From contig CAVZTJ010000002.1 in the NCBI GenBank assembly GCA_963778075.1, positions 124,001 through 188,000 on the forward strand: 64,000 nucleotides of DNA, read 5' to 3'. A program made the translations under genes and the position numbers. The notes beneath the pieces were generated by a model that did no database searches, was not told the DNA's origin, and saw nothing but the letters and a program-made list of their open reading frames with translations. Origin of the DNA: JASHPR01 sp963778075. Lineage in GTDB: Bacteria; Actinomycetota; Actinomycetes; Streptosporangiales; Streptosporangiaceae. Within the stretch, counting starts at the first letter, position 1, and every line of letters starts with the position of its first letter. This document shows positions 17,126 to 26,412 of this stretch, in pieces.

Positions 17126-17787
17126 GCGCGCTAACCAGCTTGCACGTCGATTCCGTGATCTCCTACGTGATCGCGATCGTGATTCCGGCCCTGGACGCGA
17201 TCTTCCCGGTGCTGCCCAGCGAGACCGCCGTCATCGCCCTCGGCGTCGCCACCGCGGGCAGCACCGATCCGCGTATCGCGTTGCTCGTGGCCTGCGCCGC
17301 CGCGGGCGCGTTCCTCGGCGACAACCTCGCCTACCTCATCGGCCGGCGCTTCGGCCCGAGCGTGCAACGCAGGTTCTTCGCCACCGAGAAGGGGGCGCAG
17401 CGGCGCGCCTGGGCCGAGCGCTCGCTGCAACGATTCGGGATGCAGATCATCATCGTCTGCCGGTTTATCCCGGGCGGGCGGACGGCCGTGACCCTGAGCT
17501 GCGGGCTGATCGGCTACTCGCGCCGGCGGTTCATGATCGCGACCGCGGTCGCGGCCGTCATCTGGGCCGTCTACGCGTTCTTCATCGGCCGCCTCGGCGG
17601 CCGGGCCTTCGAGGACAAGCCCTGGGCCGGGTTCCTGGTCGCGTTCGGCATTACCATCGCGATCAGCGGGCTGATCGAAGCCGCCCGGCGGATCGCAGGC
17701 CGCCGGCCGGGCCGTACCGCCGGCCGGCCTGACAGCACAGGCCGCGACGACGACACCGTCACGAATGCGTCACACCGGACAGATTGA
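17122..17787 (+). CDS. DedA-family membrane protein
   Basis: 221 aa from TTG 17122, which overlaps the TerC stop codon (TTGA), indicating translational coupling with the upstream gene. Shows the DedA/VTT domain: ALDAIFPVLPSETAVIALGV, a glycine-rich GAFLGDNLAYLIGRRFG, the motif FGMQIIIVCRFIPGGRTAVT with the conserved R-F-x-P-G-x-R, and two C-terminal helices. DedA proteins are lipid scramblase or flippase-like and support membrane homeostasis. The basic, hydrophilic tail (RRPGRTAGRPDSTGRDDD) is not conserved. Ends convergently with the SMR gene, overlapping it by about 29 bases. Confidence 0.88.
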   Translation: MSALTSLHVDSVISYVIAIVIPALDAIFPVLPSETAVIALGVATAGSTDPRIALLVACAAAGAFLGDNLAYLIGRRFGPSVQRRFFATEKGAQRRAWAERSLQRFGMQIIIVCRFIPGGRTAVTLSCGLIGYSRRRFMIATAVAAVIWAVYAFFIGRLGGRAFEDKPWAGFLVAFGITIAISGLIEAARRIAGRRPGRTAGRPDSTGRDDDTVTNASHRTD

Positions 17788-18085
17788 GGCCGACCACCCC
17801 GGCGAGGACCAGCCCGATCGACGCCAGCTTCACGGTGGATACCGCATCGCCGAGGAAGATCATTCCGACCGCTGCCGCCCCGGCGGCACCGATCCCCGTC
17901 CACACCGCGTACGCGGGACCCACCGCAAACGCGCGCAGCGCGACGGTGAGCAGGGCGAAGCTGATCAGCGCGCAGGCGGCGAACCCGGCGGTCGGCCACA
18001 GCTTGGTCATCGCGTGGCTCAGCTTCAGGCACACCGCGAACCCCGTCTCGAACAGTCCGGCGGCGACAATGATCAACCACGCCAT
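17759..18085 (-). CDS. Small multidrug resistance (SMR) family transporter, Gdx/SugE-like
   Basis: 108 aa from ATG 18085 (AGAGGAGAA just before). Four membrane helices: MAWLIIVAAGLFETGFAVCL with the essential membrane glutamate (FETGF), LWPTAGFAACALISFALLTV, GPAYAVWTGIGAAGAAAVGM and VKLASIGLVLAGVVGLNLSG. The AYAVWTGIGA motif and position of the glutamate favour the guanidinium-exporter (Gdx, formerly SugE) branch over EmrE-type drug exporters, but sequence alone does not settle this. I looked for a guanidine riboswitch in the 200 bases upstream and found none; two direct copies of gaccccggcca precede the gene. Confidence 0.88.
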   Translation of the reverse strand: MAWLIIVAAGLFETGFAVCLKLSHAMTKLWPTAGFAACALISFALLTVALRAFAVGPAYAVWTGIGAAGAAAVGMIFLGDAVSTVKLASIGLVLAGVVGLNLSGVTHS

Positions 18086-18183
18086 CGCTTCTCCTCTCTG
18101 GCTGCTGGCCGGGGTCTTTATTGCCGTGGCCGGGGTCCTTATCGATAGCGCGGCGCCGAGGGCGAGGGCCCGCCCCGCGCCCC

Positions 18184-18284
18184 GCCGGGCCGGACTGCCT
18201 GCGGCGGTGACCGGCCAGCCGATCACGGCCAGGCCCGCGGCGAACCAGCCACGGTGCCGTGACGATCAGTTCGTCGCCGCTCAA
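18184..18284 (-). pseudogene. Frameshifted inverted copy of the small TTG-start membrane ORF
   Basis: The minus strand reads caggaggcaac then TTG, LSGDELIVTAPWLV, then shifts frame; the next frame reads AAGLAVIGWPVTAA. This matches the intact plus-strand ORF at 19803 (caggaggcaacg TTG, TGDDLIVAAPWLVFAAGLAV). Two bases are missing after tggctggt. So a small gene was duplicated in inverted orientation about 1.5 kb apart and this copy has decayed. Confidence 0.65.
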
Positions 18285-18604
18285 GTTGCCTCCTGCAGAT
18301 GCCCATCGGTGCCCTCCGTCGATCACGCCGGCCAGAAGCAGGACCGGGGTGCAGCGGCCGTGGTGAGCGCGTGAAGATGCCACTCCGGCGTGCGCTCCCG
18401 CGGAGCCAGCCCTCGGGTCCCGCGGCCGGGCGGAGGGTGAGCACGCCTGGCCGCGATGCTGCCTGGCCCGGGGCGGGCAGCACAGGCTGGCGGTTGCCGT
18501 CAGCGCTGTCCGCTGGCCGTGGCGCTGTAGAGACTCGCTTCCCGGCCGTCTGCTGCATTGGTGGCCCCGGCCTGCGTCTGTCGGCCGGATTGCGGCATCG
18601 CCGG

Positions 18605-19153
18605 TCAGCGCTGGGCCGCGGAGTCGCTGCTGGCGGCCAGCTCGCTGAGGTTCAGCTCGCGGTGCCGGAACGCCCAGCCGTGCAGGCCGTGCCTGGCTTC
18701 CAGTTCCAGCGGCGGGGGCGGGACGGCCAGCACCGGGCAGCCGGCGCGGGCCAGGCAGTACCGGCTGACCTTCCCGCCGGCCAGGCGGCCCACGGTGCCG
18801 TGCCGGCCGGTCCCGACGACCAGCAGGTCGCCGGGCCGGCTGGCCGCATGGATGAGGACCCAGCCTGCCTCGCCGCGGACCACCAGCGGCTCGGTCGCCA
18901 CGTCGGCGGGCACGCCGCCGAGCGCCGCGTCCATGGCGTCCCACAGCCGCTCCCAGGCTGCGTGCTCCCACACCTCGCGCAGGTGACTGGACGGGCACCT
19001 GCGGTCGGCGAGCTCACCGCCGGGCGGCACCCAGGCGAGCAGCGGGATCAGCGTGGCGCCGTGGCCGTGAGCCAGCGCTGTGGCGTAGCGCAGGGCCGGC
19101 AAGTTCCGCGGCGACCCGCTCACGCCGGTGATGACACGGCAGATGACAGACAT
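18605..19153 (-). CDS. UspA-family universal stress protein
   Basis: 182 aa from ATG 19153 (AAAGGAGA eight bases upstream). A single Usp domain: strand one CRVITGVSGSPRNLPALRYA, helix with HGHGATLIPLLAWVPPGGEL and the nucleotide-binding signature VVGTGRHGTVGRLAGGKVSR followed by CPVLAVP, fitting the G-x2-G-x9-G-(S/T) pattern of ATP-binding Usp proteins. A C-terminal extension of about 35 residues (RHGLHGWAFRHRELNLSELA) is outside the usual domain. USP proteins of this type are strongly induced by hypoxia and redox stress in actinobacteria. Cytosolic; single-gene unit. Confidence 0.9.
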   Translation of the reverse strand: MSVICRVITGVSGSPRNLPALRYATALAHGHGATLIPLLAWVPPGGELADRRCPSSHLREVWEHAAWERLWDAMDAALGGVPADVATEPLVVRGEAGWVLIHAASRPGDLLVVGTGRHGTVGRLAGGKVSRYCLARAGCPVLAVPPPPLELEARHGLHGWAFRHRELNLSELAASSDSAAQR

Positions 19154-19802
19154 GTGTCGTCTCCTTTCCCGCGCGGGCCGGAATGGTCATCGCTGGCGTG
19201 GCGCGCCGGCGGCCGGCCAGCCGGCCCCTGGCCCCTGGCTGGCCGCGGCCGCCCTGGCCAAGCGCACGCCGGGTGACCCGCGCGGGGAGCTGACGAGCAC
19301 GGCACAGCGCAGTCAGTGCTGCTCCTGGTGGCCATCGTCCTCATCGCGATCATCCCGTCCGTCGTGCCTGGCCCGGGCGTCCTGACGAACGTGCCAGGCC
19401 TTTGTCCTGGTGATAGCGCGCGGATATGGCCGCGGTGCGTGCCGTCTGTGGAGGCCAGATGGAGGCGGCCGCCGCAGGCGAGTGTCTCCCCGGCTGGCAA
19501 GAGCCGCGCCTTCCCACCTCATGACTGTCTGGCCAGCTACCGACCGGCCTGCCCCTGTGATCCTCCCGCCTGCCGGCTGATGGCGGGGCGTCCGGGAATC
19601 GAAGGCGGGCAATGCTGCCGCGACCGCGTTCACCCTGACGTCGGGGCCGTCCCGGACCTGGCAGCCGGGGGCCGGGCACTTTTAGGCCGGCCGCCTGGCT
19701 GGGTTTGGCATCTCCACACGCCCGCCACGCCGGCTGCACCCCACTCCCGCTTGCGGCCGGTCTGATGGCAGGAACACCCCCGCGCATCCTCAGGAGGCAA
19801 CG
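19154..19802. other. Region without supported gene
   Basis: A plus-strand frame around 19316-19400 has one hydrophobic stretch (LLLVAIVLIAIIPSVVPGPG) but no start site or family resemblance. The end holds the aggaggcaacg leader of the next small ORF. Confidence 0.35.
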
Positions 19803-20015
19803 TTGACCGGCGACGACCTGATCGTGGCGGCGCCGTGGCTGGTATTCGCCGCGGGCCTGGCCGTGATCGGCTGGCGGCTGGCCGCCAGCCGCGGTCACCG
19901 CCGCCGCCGGCGCGGCCCGCCGCGGTCCAGCGCGGGCCCTCCGCCTGACCAGGACGGGGCCGCCCCGCCCGCCGCGTCCGGAACCGGCTCGGCCGGCCGG
20001 GGATCGGGCCGGTGA
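19803..20015 (+). CDS. Small single-span membrane protein
   Basis: 70 aa from TTG 19803, directly after AGGAGGCAACG. MTGDDLIVAAPWLVFAAGLA then VIGWRLAASRGHRRRRRGPP gives a short acidic outside end, one membrane helix and a strongly basic cytoplasmic tail. The good ribosome binding site and a decayed inverted duplicate at 18184-18284 with the same leader argue that it is a real gene. Unknown function. Confidence 0.55.
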   Translation: MTGDDLIVAAPWLVFAAGLAVIGWRLAASRGHRRRRRGPPRSSAGPPPDQDGAAPPAASGTGSAGRGSGR

Positions 20016-20393
20016 CCCCGCGCCTGCCGCTGCCTCACCGGTCAGCCCGGCCGGGTTGGCCGGCGCCGGGTCCGGGGCACCCTGGGCTACTGGCCGGGCG
20101 GGGCTTACCGGGCTGCACCGGAACCCGGCGCGGCCCGCCAGGAATCGCCGCGGCAGGGCCGCGGGGGGGCTGCTGGCCGCGGAGAACCTGAACCGCTGCG
20201 CAGGTGGTCCTGCGGCGTCCGGCTTTACCAGATGCCGCAGGACGGCATTCAGCGCCCCGGGTGACTGGATAGCCAGGAAATGCTCGCGCCGGCCTTCCGG
20301 GGTCACCGCTCTTGCCGCGCTGGCTGGGCCAGACGCCGGCCACAGGTGCCGGAGCCGCTCCGCCGTACGGTCGCCGGGCCGCTGATGTGCGGT

Positions 20394-20657
20394 AGCGCCC
20401 CGGCCCGGGCGCGCTGGCTCGACCTCGGCGCACACGATTCCGCCGAGCTGGCCGGCGATGACGCGGACTCTGGTCACCACCAGCTCGCCTGGCGTGCCGT
20501 CGAACTGCAGCACGCTGCCGGGCGGAAGCAGCAGCGGAGAGCGCGCATTCAGGACGGCCAGGGCTCGTTGGCTGCCGGCGCTGACGATCAGGGTCCGGTT
20601 GCCGATGCTCCACTCCCGTGGCTGGCTGTCGTCGCTGGCGATCGGGATACTGGTCAT
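20394..20657 (-). CDS. Uncharacterised small protein; 3' limit uncertain
   Basis: ATG 20657 follows GGAGGT. The first 88 codons look genuine: WSIGNRTLIVSAGSQRALAV, LLLPPGSVLQFDGTPGELVV and TRVRVIAGQLGGIVCAEVEP, a beta-rich domain with alternating hydrophobic residues. After about 20394 the frame stays open for a further kilobase but becomes Arg/Pro/Ala rich and overlaps the plus-strand ORF at 19803, so I treat the true gene as ending or being frameshifted near here. No family recognised. Confidence 0.45.
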
Positions 20658-20967
20658 CGCTACCTCCGCAGCGGACGGGACAGGGGCGGCAGGCTGCGGC
20701 GAAACCGCTGCCGCCGGGTGCCCTTTAGGCTGAGCAGATCAGCCGGATAGGCAGAACGGCTGGCGCCGCGATGGCGACGGCATGGAGACACCCCGGGTGA
20801 CGCCCGCCGTCGTGGCATGCGGCGGCGCGGCGATGCCGGGGCCGGAGAGGCGGGTGCTGGCCGTGAATGACGAGCGCAGGCCCCGCGGCCTCGGATGCTG
20901 GCCTGGCCGCACGGGCCTTCCCGTCATCGCCGGCCGGCGCTGGCCGGGGAGGCGGGGAGCGTGCCCG

Positions 20968-22312
20968 GTGCCTAGCCGCGGCCCGGGCCCGGTGGGGCTG
21001 CGGCTGGCGCTGGCGTTCGTCGCGGTGGCGGTGCTGGCGGTGGCGCTGGTCGCGGTGCTGGCAGTGGTATTCACCGACAAGGACATCGCGGCGCTGGTGG
21101 CGCAGCGCCGCGAGGACCTGACCAGTTCGCTGGCGACCGACGCGGTCTCGACCTACAACACCGGCAGGCCCGGCTGGTACGACGTCGACCTCAGCCCGGC
21201 GCTGGAACTGGCCGGCAGCGACGGCGCGCAGGCCGCCGTCCTGGACGACCGCGGCACGGTGGTCGCCTCCACGCTGACCAGCCCGCCCAGCGCCGCCGGA
21301 GTCGTCCGCCGCCCGCTGGAGCTGGGCGGGAAGCGGATCGGCACGCTGCTGGTCCGGTTCACCGGCCAGGGCCTGACCGCCTCGGCGAACAACCTGCGCG
21401 CCTCGCTGGTCCGTGCCGTGATCGGCGCGGCCGGGCTGGCCGCCGTCGTGGCGCTGGGGGTGGCGGTGCTGGTGTCCCGGCGGATCACCCGCCCGGTCCT
21501 CCGGCTGATCGAATCCGCCCGGGCGATGGGCCGCGGCGACCGGCGGGCCCGGGTCGGCGACGTTCCGGGCGCGCCGGCCGAACTGCGGGAGCTCGCGGTC
21601 GCCTTCGACCAGATGGCCGACACCCTGACCGCCCAGGAACAGCTGCGCCGGGACCTGGTCGCCGACGTCGCGCACGAGCTGCGGACCCCGGTGGCGGTGC
21701 TGCAGGCCAACACCGAGGCGCTGCTGGACGGCGTGCTGGCGCACACCCCCGAGCAGACCGCCTCGCTGCACGAGGAGGTGCTGCGGCTGGGCCGGATGGT
21801 CGAGGACCTGCAGACCCTCGCCGCCGCGGAGGCCGCGGCCCTGCACCTCCGTCTGCAGCCATGCGACCTGGCCCAGGTGCGCCGCCGCGGCCGAGGACTG
21901 GGCCGCCAGCTTCGCCGCCGCCGGGGTGAGCTTCGGGCGGCAGCTCAAAGCCGCGCCAGTGCTGGCCGACCCGGGCCGGCTGCATCAGGTCATCACCAAC
22001 CTGCTCAGCAACGCGCTCAAGTTCACCCCGCCCGGCGGGCAGGTGCAAATGAGCGTGTCTGCGTCCGGCGGGCAGGCCCGGCTTGAGGTCACCGACACCG
22101 GGCCCGGGATCGGCCCTGAGGACCAGGCGCACGTGTTCGACCGGCTGTGGCGCGGCGCCCAGGCCACCCAGACCGCCGGCAGCGGCATCGGCCTAGCCGT
22201 CGCCGCCGAGCTGGCCCGCGCGCACCAGGGCACTATCGAGGTCGCCAGCGAGCCCGGCCGCGGGTCACGGTTCACCGTGACCCTGCCGCTGGCTCCGGAG
22301 GCCGCTGAATAG
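20968..22312 (+). pseudogene. HAMP-type sensor histidine kinase, split by a one-base frameshift
   Basis: GTG 20968 (GGGGAG seven bases before) is the best start; the frame is open from further upstream. Layout: span LALAFVAVAVLAVALVAVLA, extracytoplasmic sensor, span VIGAAGLAAVVALGVAVLVS, HAMP (RRITRPVLRLIESARAMGRG), then HisKA with LVADVAHELRTPVAVLQANT (His phosphoacceptor). At about 21878 an extra base after CAGGT changes frame; the next frame reads AAAAEDWAASFAAAGVSFGR and the HATPase domain: ITNLLSNALKFTPPGG (N box), TDTGPGIGPEDQAHVFDRLW (G1/F) and GSGIGLAVAAELARAH (G2). All motifs are intact on both sides, so a base-calling error is possible. The natural partner is the regulator at 23635. 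Confidence 0.88.
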
Positions 22313-22416
22313 CCCAGGGCCAATGCCGGCCTGCCCGCCAGGGCTGATGCCGTCACGCAGGTGAGGCAACGACCGGGGATCGGCGGCATTGCCTTCCAGA
22401 ACGGAGGGCCTGGCCT

Positions 22417-22792
22417 TCAGCTGGCCGTGACCACCAGCGCGCCCGGGTTGCCAGCACCTGGCCCGGGCTGGGCGCAGCGCCCGCAGCACCGAGTCTCGGG
22501 GACCCGGGCAAGCTGGGCCACCGGGATGGCCGCCGCGCACTGCTCGCAGCGGCCTAAGCGGCCGGCCGACAGCCAGGCCAGCGCCTCCTCGGTGCCGGAC
22601 ATGGCGCGCCGGGCCGCCACCGCCTCCCGCATCAGCCGACGCAGCTGCCGCGCGCCGGCCGGGGTGGCTGGCACCGTGCTCGCCCGGCGGGCGTTCCGCG
22701 GCGTCGTGACAGGCCAGGGACAGCTCGGTCACCGTGGCGAGCCGCGCCCGCCACCGCGATTCCAGCACGGCGCGCCACCCCGGCAGGAACAT
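22417..22792 (-). pseudogene. TraR/DksA-like zinc-finger protein, frameshifted paralogue
   Basis: Minus strand from about 22792: LPGWRAVLESRWRARLATVT then ELSLACHDAAE, nearly the same as the N-terminal half of the gene at 16077 (WRALLEARWQARLQEVTELS). After the HDAAE stretch the frame breaks and continues as RQLRRLMREAVAARRAMSGT, EEALAWLSAGRLGRCEQCAA and PETRCCGRCAQPG with the four zinc cysteines. Same layout as the intact paralogue, so duplication followed by decay. Confidence 0.75.
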
Positions 22793-23634
22793 GCCAGGGT
22801 CAGGGTCACCCGCGGTGCCCGCGTGCGGCTCGGCGTTCGCGGAACCGTTCCCGGGTTCCGGAAGCTGGATCTGCCCGCCCGTCGTCGCGTCCGCGCCAAG
22901 ACTGCCGTTTGCGCCGTGCCTGGCCGGCCGGGACCGTTACGGCACGGACCTCGGCGGGGCCGCGTGCCACCGCTGCGGCTGGCGGGAGCTGGCAGGGCGG
23001 AAACGGCGGCTGCGCAGCGACTGGCCCGCCGCCGGCCGGGCCGGGACCCGGCGCGGGGGGCGCTGCCGGGCGCCAGCGTTCCCGATCCGGCCAGCCCGGC
23101 GGACACGGCAGCGGCCAGCCAGGTGCGCCAGCCTCGGCGTCTTGTCGTCATCGCGATCCTCCCGGTCCGGGGCCGTGCACGGCCCGCGCACGGCACAGCC
23201 TGATCGTGCCGCCAATGCCGCGCTCATGCAGGCGCCGCGGCGCTGATGTGGTGACAAGCCGCAGAGCCGCAGCCGGGTCAGGTACCGCTGGAGGCGAACG
23301 ATCCGCAGCCGCCGCCCGGGCCCGCTGGCACGAGAGATGGCCGCGCCGGTGCTGGCGGAATAGCGGTGGAGCGGCAGCGGCGCACCGAACTTATGCGCCC
23401 AGGGCAGCCGGTTTCCGCTGCCCGCATCACTGGGGCAGGTCCCCGGCCGGTAATCGCCGGCGGGATCGCGGGCCGTCAGTTCCCGGGCGAGCTGGCCCGC
23501 TGCCGTGCACCCCGAAGCTCATCGCTCCGGCCGCGAAGCCGGCCCTGGCCGGCGCACCCGCGCACGGGGATCATGAGAGCCTGGGCGCAGCCCGGCAGCC
23601 GCCGGGGCGCCGGGCGGAAGGCGGGTGAGCGGCG
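22793..23634. other. Degraded region with a signal-peptide-like scrap
   Basis: No intact gene. On the minus strand an ATG at 23151 with GGGAGGA upstream starts MTTRRRGWRTWLAAAVSAGL then AGSGTLAPG, a plausible signal peptide, but what follows is low-complexity Arg/Pro sequence without a fold. Other frames show nothing recognisable. Probably what is left of a secreted protein gene between the kinase and regulator genes. Confidence 0.4.
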
Positions 23635-24330
23635 ATGGCGGCCACGGTGCTGGTGGTGGAGGACGAGCGCAAGCTGCGCGAGCTGGTCCGCTCCTACCTG
23701 GAACGGGCCGGGCTCACGGTGCTGTCCACCGGGTCCGGCGCGGAGGCGATCACGCTGGCAGCCTCCGCGTCGCCGGACCTGGTCGTGCTGGATCTCGGGC
23801 TGCCCGACGTGCCCGGCGAGACCGTCGCCCGCGAGCTGCGCGCCACCGGACCGGTCCCGATCCTGATGCTGACCGCCAAAAGCGCCGAAGAGGACCGGAT
23901 CCGCGGCCTGGAACTCGGCGCCGACGATTACGTGACCAAGCCGTTCAGCCCGCGGGAGCTGGTGCTGCGGGTACAGGCCATCCTGCGGCGCGGCGGCCCG
24001 GCCGCCGGGCAGGGGATCACCGGCTACGGCGACGGAACGCTGGTCATCGACGAGCCGCGGCGCCAGGTGACGGTCCGCGGCACCGCGGCCGACCTCACCC
24101 CGACCGAATGGGGCGTGCTGGTGGCGCTCGCCACAGTGCCGGGGCGGGTGTACTCGCGGTCCGAGCTGATCAACCGGGTGCGCGGGTATGAGTTCGAGGG
24201 CTACGAGCGCACCGTCGACTCGCACATCAAGAACCTGCGCCGCAAGATCGAGGAAGACCCGGGCAGCCCGCGGATAATCCAGACCGTCCTGGGCGGCGGC
24301 TACCGGCTCGGCCTGGCCCGCGACAACTGA
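23635..24330 (+). CDS. OmpR/PhoB-family response regulator
   Basis: 231 aa from ATG 23635. Receiver domain: TVLVVEDERKLRELVRSYLE with the acidic pair, phosphoacceptor in LVVLDLGLPDVPG (Asp about residue 53), Thr in ILMLTAKSAEEDRIRGLELG and Lys in GADDYVTKPFSPREL. Winged-helix output: LTPTEWGVLVALATVPGRVY, GYERTVDSHIKNLRRKIEED and TVLGGGYRLG. Most likely receives phosphate from the kinase at 20968-22312, although 1.3 kb of debris separates them and the order (kinase first) is reversed from the usual. Confidence 0.93.
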   Translation: MAATVLVVEDERKLRELVRSYLERAGLTVLSTGSGAEAITLAASASPDLVVLDLGLPDVPGETVARELRATGPVPILMLTAKSAEEDRIRGLELGADDYVTKPFSPRELVLRVQAILRRGGPAAGQGITGYGDGTLVIDEPRRQVTVRGTAADLTPTEWGVLVALATVPGRVYSRSELINRVRGYEFEGYERTVDSHIKNLRRKIEEDPGSPRIIQTVLGGGYRLGLARDN

Positions 24331-24336
24331 CCCAGG

Positions 24337-24650
24337 CGAACTGGCGGGCCAGCTGGGCCGCGATCTCGGCACCCGGCCGCTCAGCTCGGCATATCTGCCC
24401 CGGGTCGCCGGAGTCGTCGGGCTTCTCACCACAGCTGACGACGGCCCAGCGGACTGGGTTAACGCCGGGCAGGCGCTGCAGCGGATCCTCCTCACCGCCA
24501 GCACGTGCGGCGTCGCCGCGGCGCTGCACAGCCAGCCCTTTGAGCTGCCCTGGCTGCGAGAACATATCCGAGACCGGCTGGCCGGTGGCGGCTATCCTCA
24601 CATGCTGCTCAGGCTTGGAGCTGTCATCCAGACGGCGGTCAGTGTCCGGC
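24337..24650 (+). pseudogene. Acg-type nitroreductase, C-terminal fragment
   Basis: Directly after the regulator stop, a start-less plus frame reads ELAGQLGRDLGTRPLSSAYL, LLTTADDGPADWVNAGQALQ, RILLTASTCGVAAALHSQPF, ELPWLREHIRDRLAGGGYPH and MLLRLGAVIQ. The DGPADWxxAGQALQRxLL and GYPxMLLRxG motifs match the C-terminal half of Acg-family (Rv2032-like) FMN-binding nitroreductase homologues of dormancy regulons. The N-terminal two thirds are missing, cut at the regulator 3' end. Confidence 0.75.
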
Positions 24651-25187
24651 GCGCGCCCGACGAGGTTCTCGGCCCACGCGGCCTCGCACGGCGGTCGCGC
24701 GAGCCGCGCAGGAAGTCTGTGACGGCCGCCGCGAAGGCGCCGGGATCCTCCCAGAAGAACAGGTGACCCAGTCCGGGAAAGGCCACCAGCTCAAAGTCCT
24801 CGACGCGGCTGGCCAGCAGCCGGGCGTTGCGCGGGTCGACGACCCTGTCGGCCGTGCCGTGCAGGATCAACGTGCGGGCACGGATCTGCCGCTGCCGGAT
24901 ACTGCCGGCGTATCGTCCCCCGGCGGCGGCCTGGGCCTGCCATGCATCCGCGTCGCGGGCCGCGAGCGATGGCTGGCAGTCGATCCGCTGGATGAGTTCC
25001 GGGCGATCTGCGACGGCCGACGCGGACAGGGCGTGTGCTATGTGGCGGTGCAGCGCCTCGTCGGGCGCGAGGCGCCGGCTGGCGGCGATCAGCCGGACGG
25101 ACGGCAGCGGCATCGGGTAGGCGAACGGCCATCCCGGCGTGGTGCACGCGAGGATGAACCGGCCGACCCGGTCGGCCGCTGCGCACG
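24598..25187 (-). pseudogene. Alpha/beta hydrolase, N-terminally truncated
   Basis: Minus frame reads DRVGRFILACTTPGWPFAYP, SVRLIAASRRLAPDEALHRH, RARTLILHGTADRVVDPRNA and VAFPGLGHLFFWEDPGAFAA, which is the cap plus C-terminal half of an alpha/beta hydrolase with the acid (D in HGTADRVVD) and the catalytic His (GLGH). The N-terminal half with the nucleophile elbow G-x-S-x-G is absent and replaced by the first codons of an alanine dehydrogenase gene in another frame. Stop at 24598 overlaps the Acg scrap on the other strand, marking a second junction at about 24650. Confidence 0.75.
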
Positions 25188-25264
25188 AGTTCATGCACGC
25201 CGGCCGGGGTGAGGGTGACTCGGTACTCATGGTTCTTGACCTCGCTCGGGACAGCGATCTTCAT
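25185..25264 (-). pseudogene. Alanine dehydrogenase N-terminal scrap
   Basis: ATG 25264 overlaps the galK stop (ATGA) and opens MKIAVPSEVKNHEYRVTLTP then AGVHELVRSG, unmistakably residues 1-30 of alanine dehydrogenase (Ald). It then runs into the hydrolase sequence out of frame. This is a deletion fusion: an ald start region joined to the middle of a hydrolase gene. No enzyme can result. Confidence 0.8.
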
Positions 25265-26412
25265 GACTGGGGTACCTCCGCTTGCAGTGCCGGAATCGCG
25301 CGGGCGCCCCGCTGAGGGGATTCGGTCCAGGTGCCCGGCGGCTGCAGGCCGCTGCGGGCGAACGCAGCGGTAACGGCCGCCTGGATCGCCGGCAGCCGCG
25401 AGCGGTCCGCCAGCGCGATGGCGCAGCCGCCGAATCCGCCGCCGGTCATGCGCGAGCCGATGGCACCGGCCTGGCAGGCGGTCCTCGCGGCCAGGTCGAG
25501 CGCATCGGTGCTGACGCGCAGGGCGTCCCGCAGTGAGACGTGCGAGGCGTTGAGCAGCGGGCCGAGTGCCCGGGCGTCACCGGCCCGCAGCACCGCCGCG
25601 GCATCGCGCACCCGCGCGTTCTCGGTCACCACGTGCCGGGCGGCAGCGGCCAGCATCGGGTCGCCCAGCCGGTCCATCGCAGCGGGCAGGTCACTGACGC
25701 TGACGTCGCGTAGCGCGGGTACCCCGAGCCGCCGGGCGGCGGCCAGGCAGGCGCCGCGCCGCTCGGCGTAGCCGCCCTCGACATGTCCGTGCGGCTGCCG
25801 GGTGTCGATGACGAGGAAGGCCAGCCGCTGCTCGCTCAGGCTGATCCGGAGGTGCTCGGCGGTCATGGCGCGGGCGTCGAACAGCAGGGCGTGCCCGGCC
25901 CGGCTGTGCAGGACGGCCATCTGGTCCATGGCCCCCGTCGGCGCGCCGACAAACTCGTTCTCGGCCCGGCGAGCCAGCTCGACCATCTTCGACCTGGTCA
26001 GCTGCAGGCCCCATAGGTCCCCGAGAGCCCCGGCGGTCGCACACGTCACCGCGGCCGACGATGACAGCCCGGCACCGATCGGCACGTCGCCGTCCAGGTC
26101 AATGACCACGCCGCCGGAAGGCGGGCTGGCCCCCGAGGACACAATGGCCCAGACCACGCCCGCCGGGTAGGCGGCCCAGCCGGTGACAGCACCGGGCTCC
26201 AGGCCGGCCAGCGGTACTTGCACGGGAGGAGCGCAGGCGGTGGAGGAGATGCGCACGACCGGCTCGGTGATCTCGGCCACCATCGCAGTGACTTGGCGGG
26301 AGATAGCGAACGGGAGCGCGAAGCCGTCGCTGTAGTCGGTGTGGTCGCCGATCAAGTTGACCCGCCCTGGCGCCTGCCAGGCCCTTCGGCGCCCGGCCTG
26401 CTGCCCGCTCAT
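25261..26412 (-). CDS. galK: Galactokinase
   Basis: 383 aa from ATG 26412, phosphorylating galactose to galactose-1-phosphate in the Leloir pathway (GHMP kinase family). N-terminal signature GRVNLIGDHTDYSDGFALPF, the ATP-binding loop PIGAGLSSSAAVTCATAGAL, the catalytic Asp region EFVGAPTGAMDQMAVLHSRA, and the C-terminal MTGGGFGGCAIAL loop are all present; length is normal. ATG overlaps the galT 3' end by four bases, as in a galTK operon. Likely controlled with the upstream alpha-galactosidase by the LacI protein. Downstream comes the ald/hydrolase scar. Confidence 0.95.
   Translation of the reverse strand: MSGQQAGRRRAWQAPGRVNLIGDHTDYSDGFALPFAISRQVTAMVAEITEPVVRISSTACAPPVQVPLAGLEPGAVTGWAAYPAGVVWAIVSSGASPPSGGVVIDLDGDVPIGAGLSSSAAVTCATAGALGDLWGLQLTRSKMVELARRAENEFVGAPTGAMDQMAVLHSRAGHALLFDARAMTAEHLRISLSEQRLAFLVIDTRQPHGHVEGGYAERRGACLAAARRLGVPALRDVSVSDLPAAMDRLGDPMLAAAARHVVTENARVRDAAAVLRAGDARALGPLLNASHVSLRDALRVSTDALDLAARTACQAGAIGSRMTGGGFGGCAIALADRSRLPAIQAAVTAAFARSGLQPPGTWTESPQRGARAIPALQAEVPQS

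Noticed and set aside
18086..18300. Possible guanidine riboswitch upstream of the SMR gene
   Set aside because: The ACGR-loop hairpin pair of guanidine-II and the conserved cores of types I and III are absent; only two gaccccggcca repeats are present.
19350..20393. Continuation of the minus-strand frame from 20657
   Set aside because: Open but Arg/Pro/Ala-rich, no family resemblance, and overlaps a better supported plus-strand ORF; only the first 88 codons are reported.
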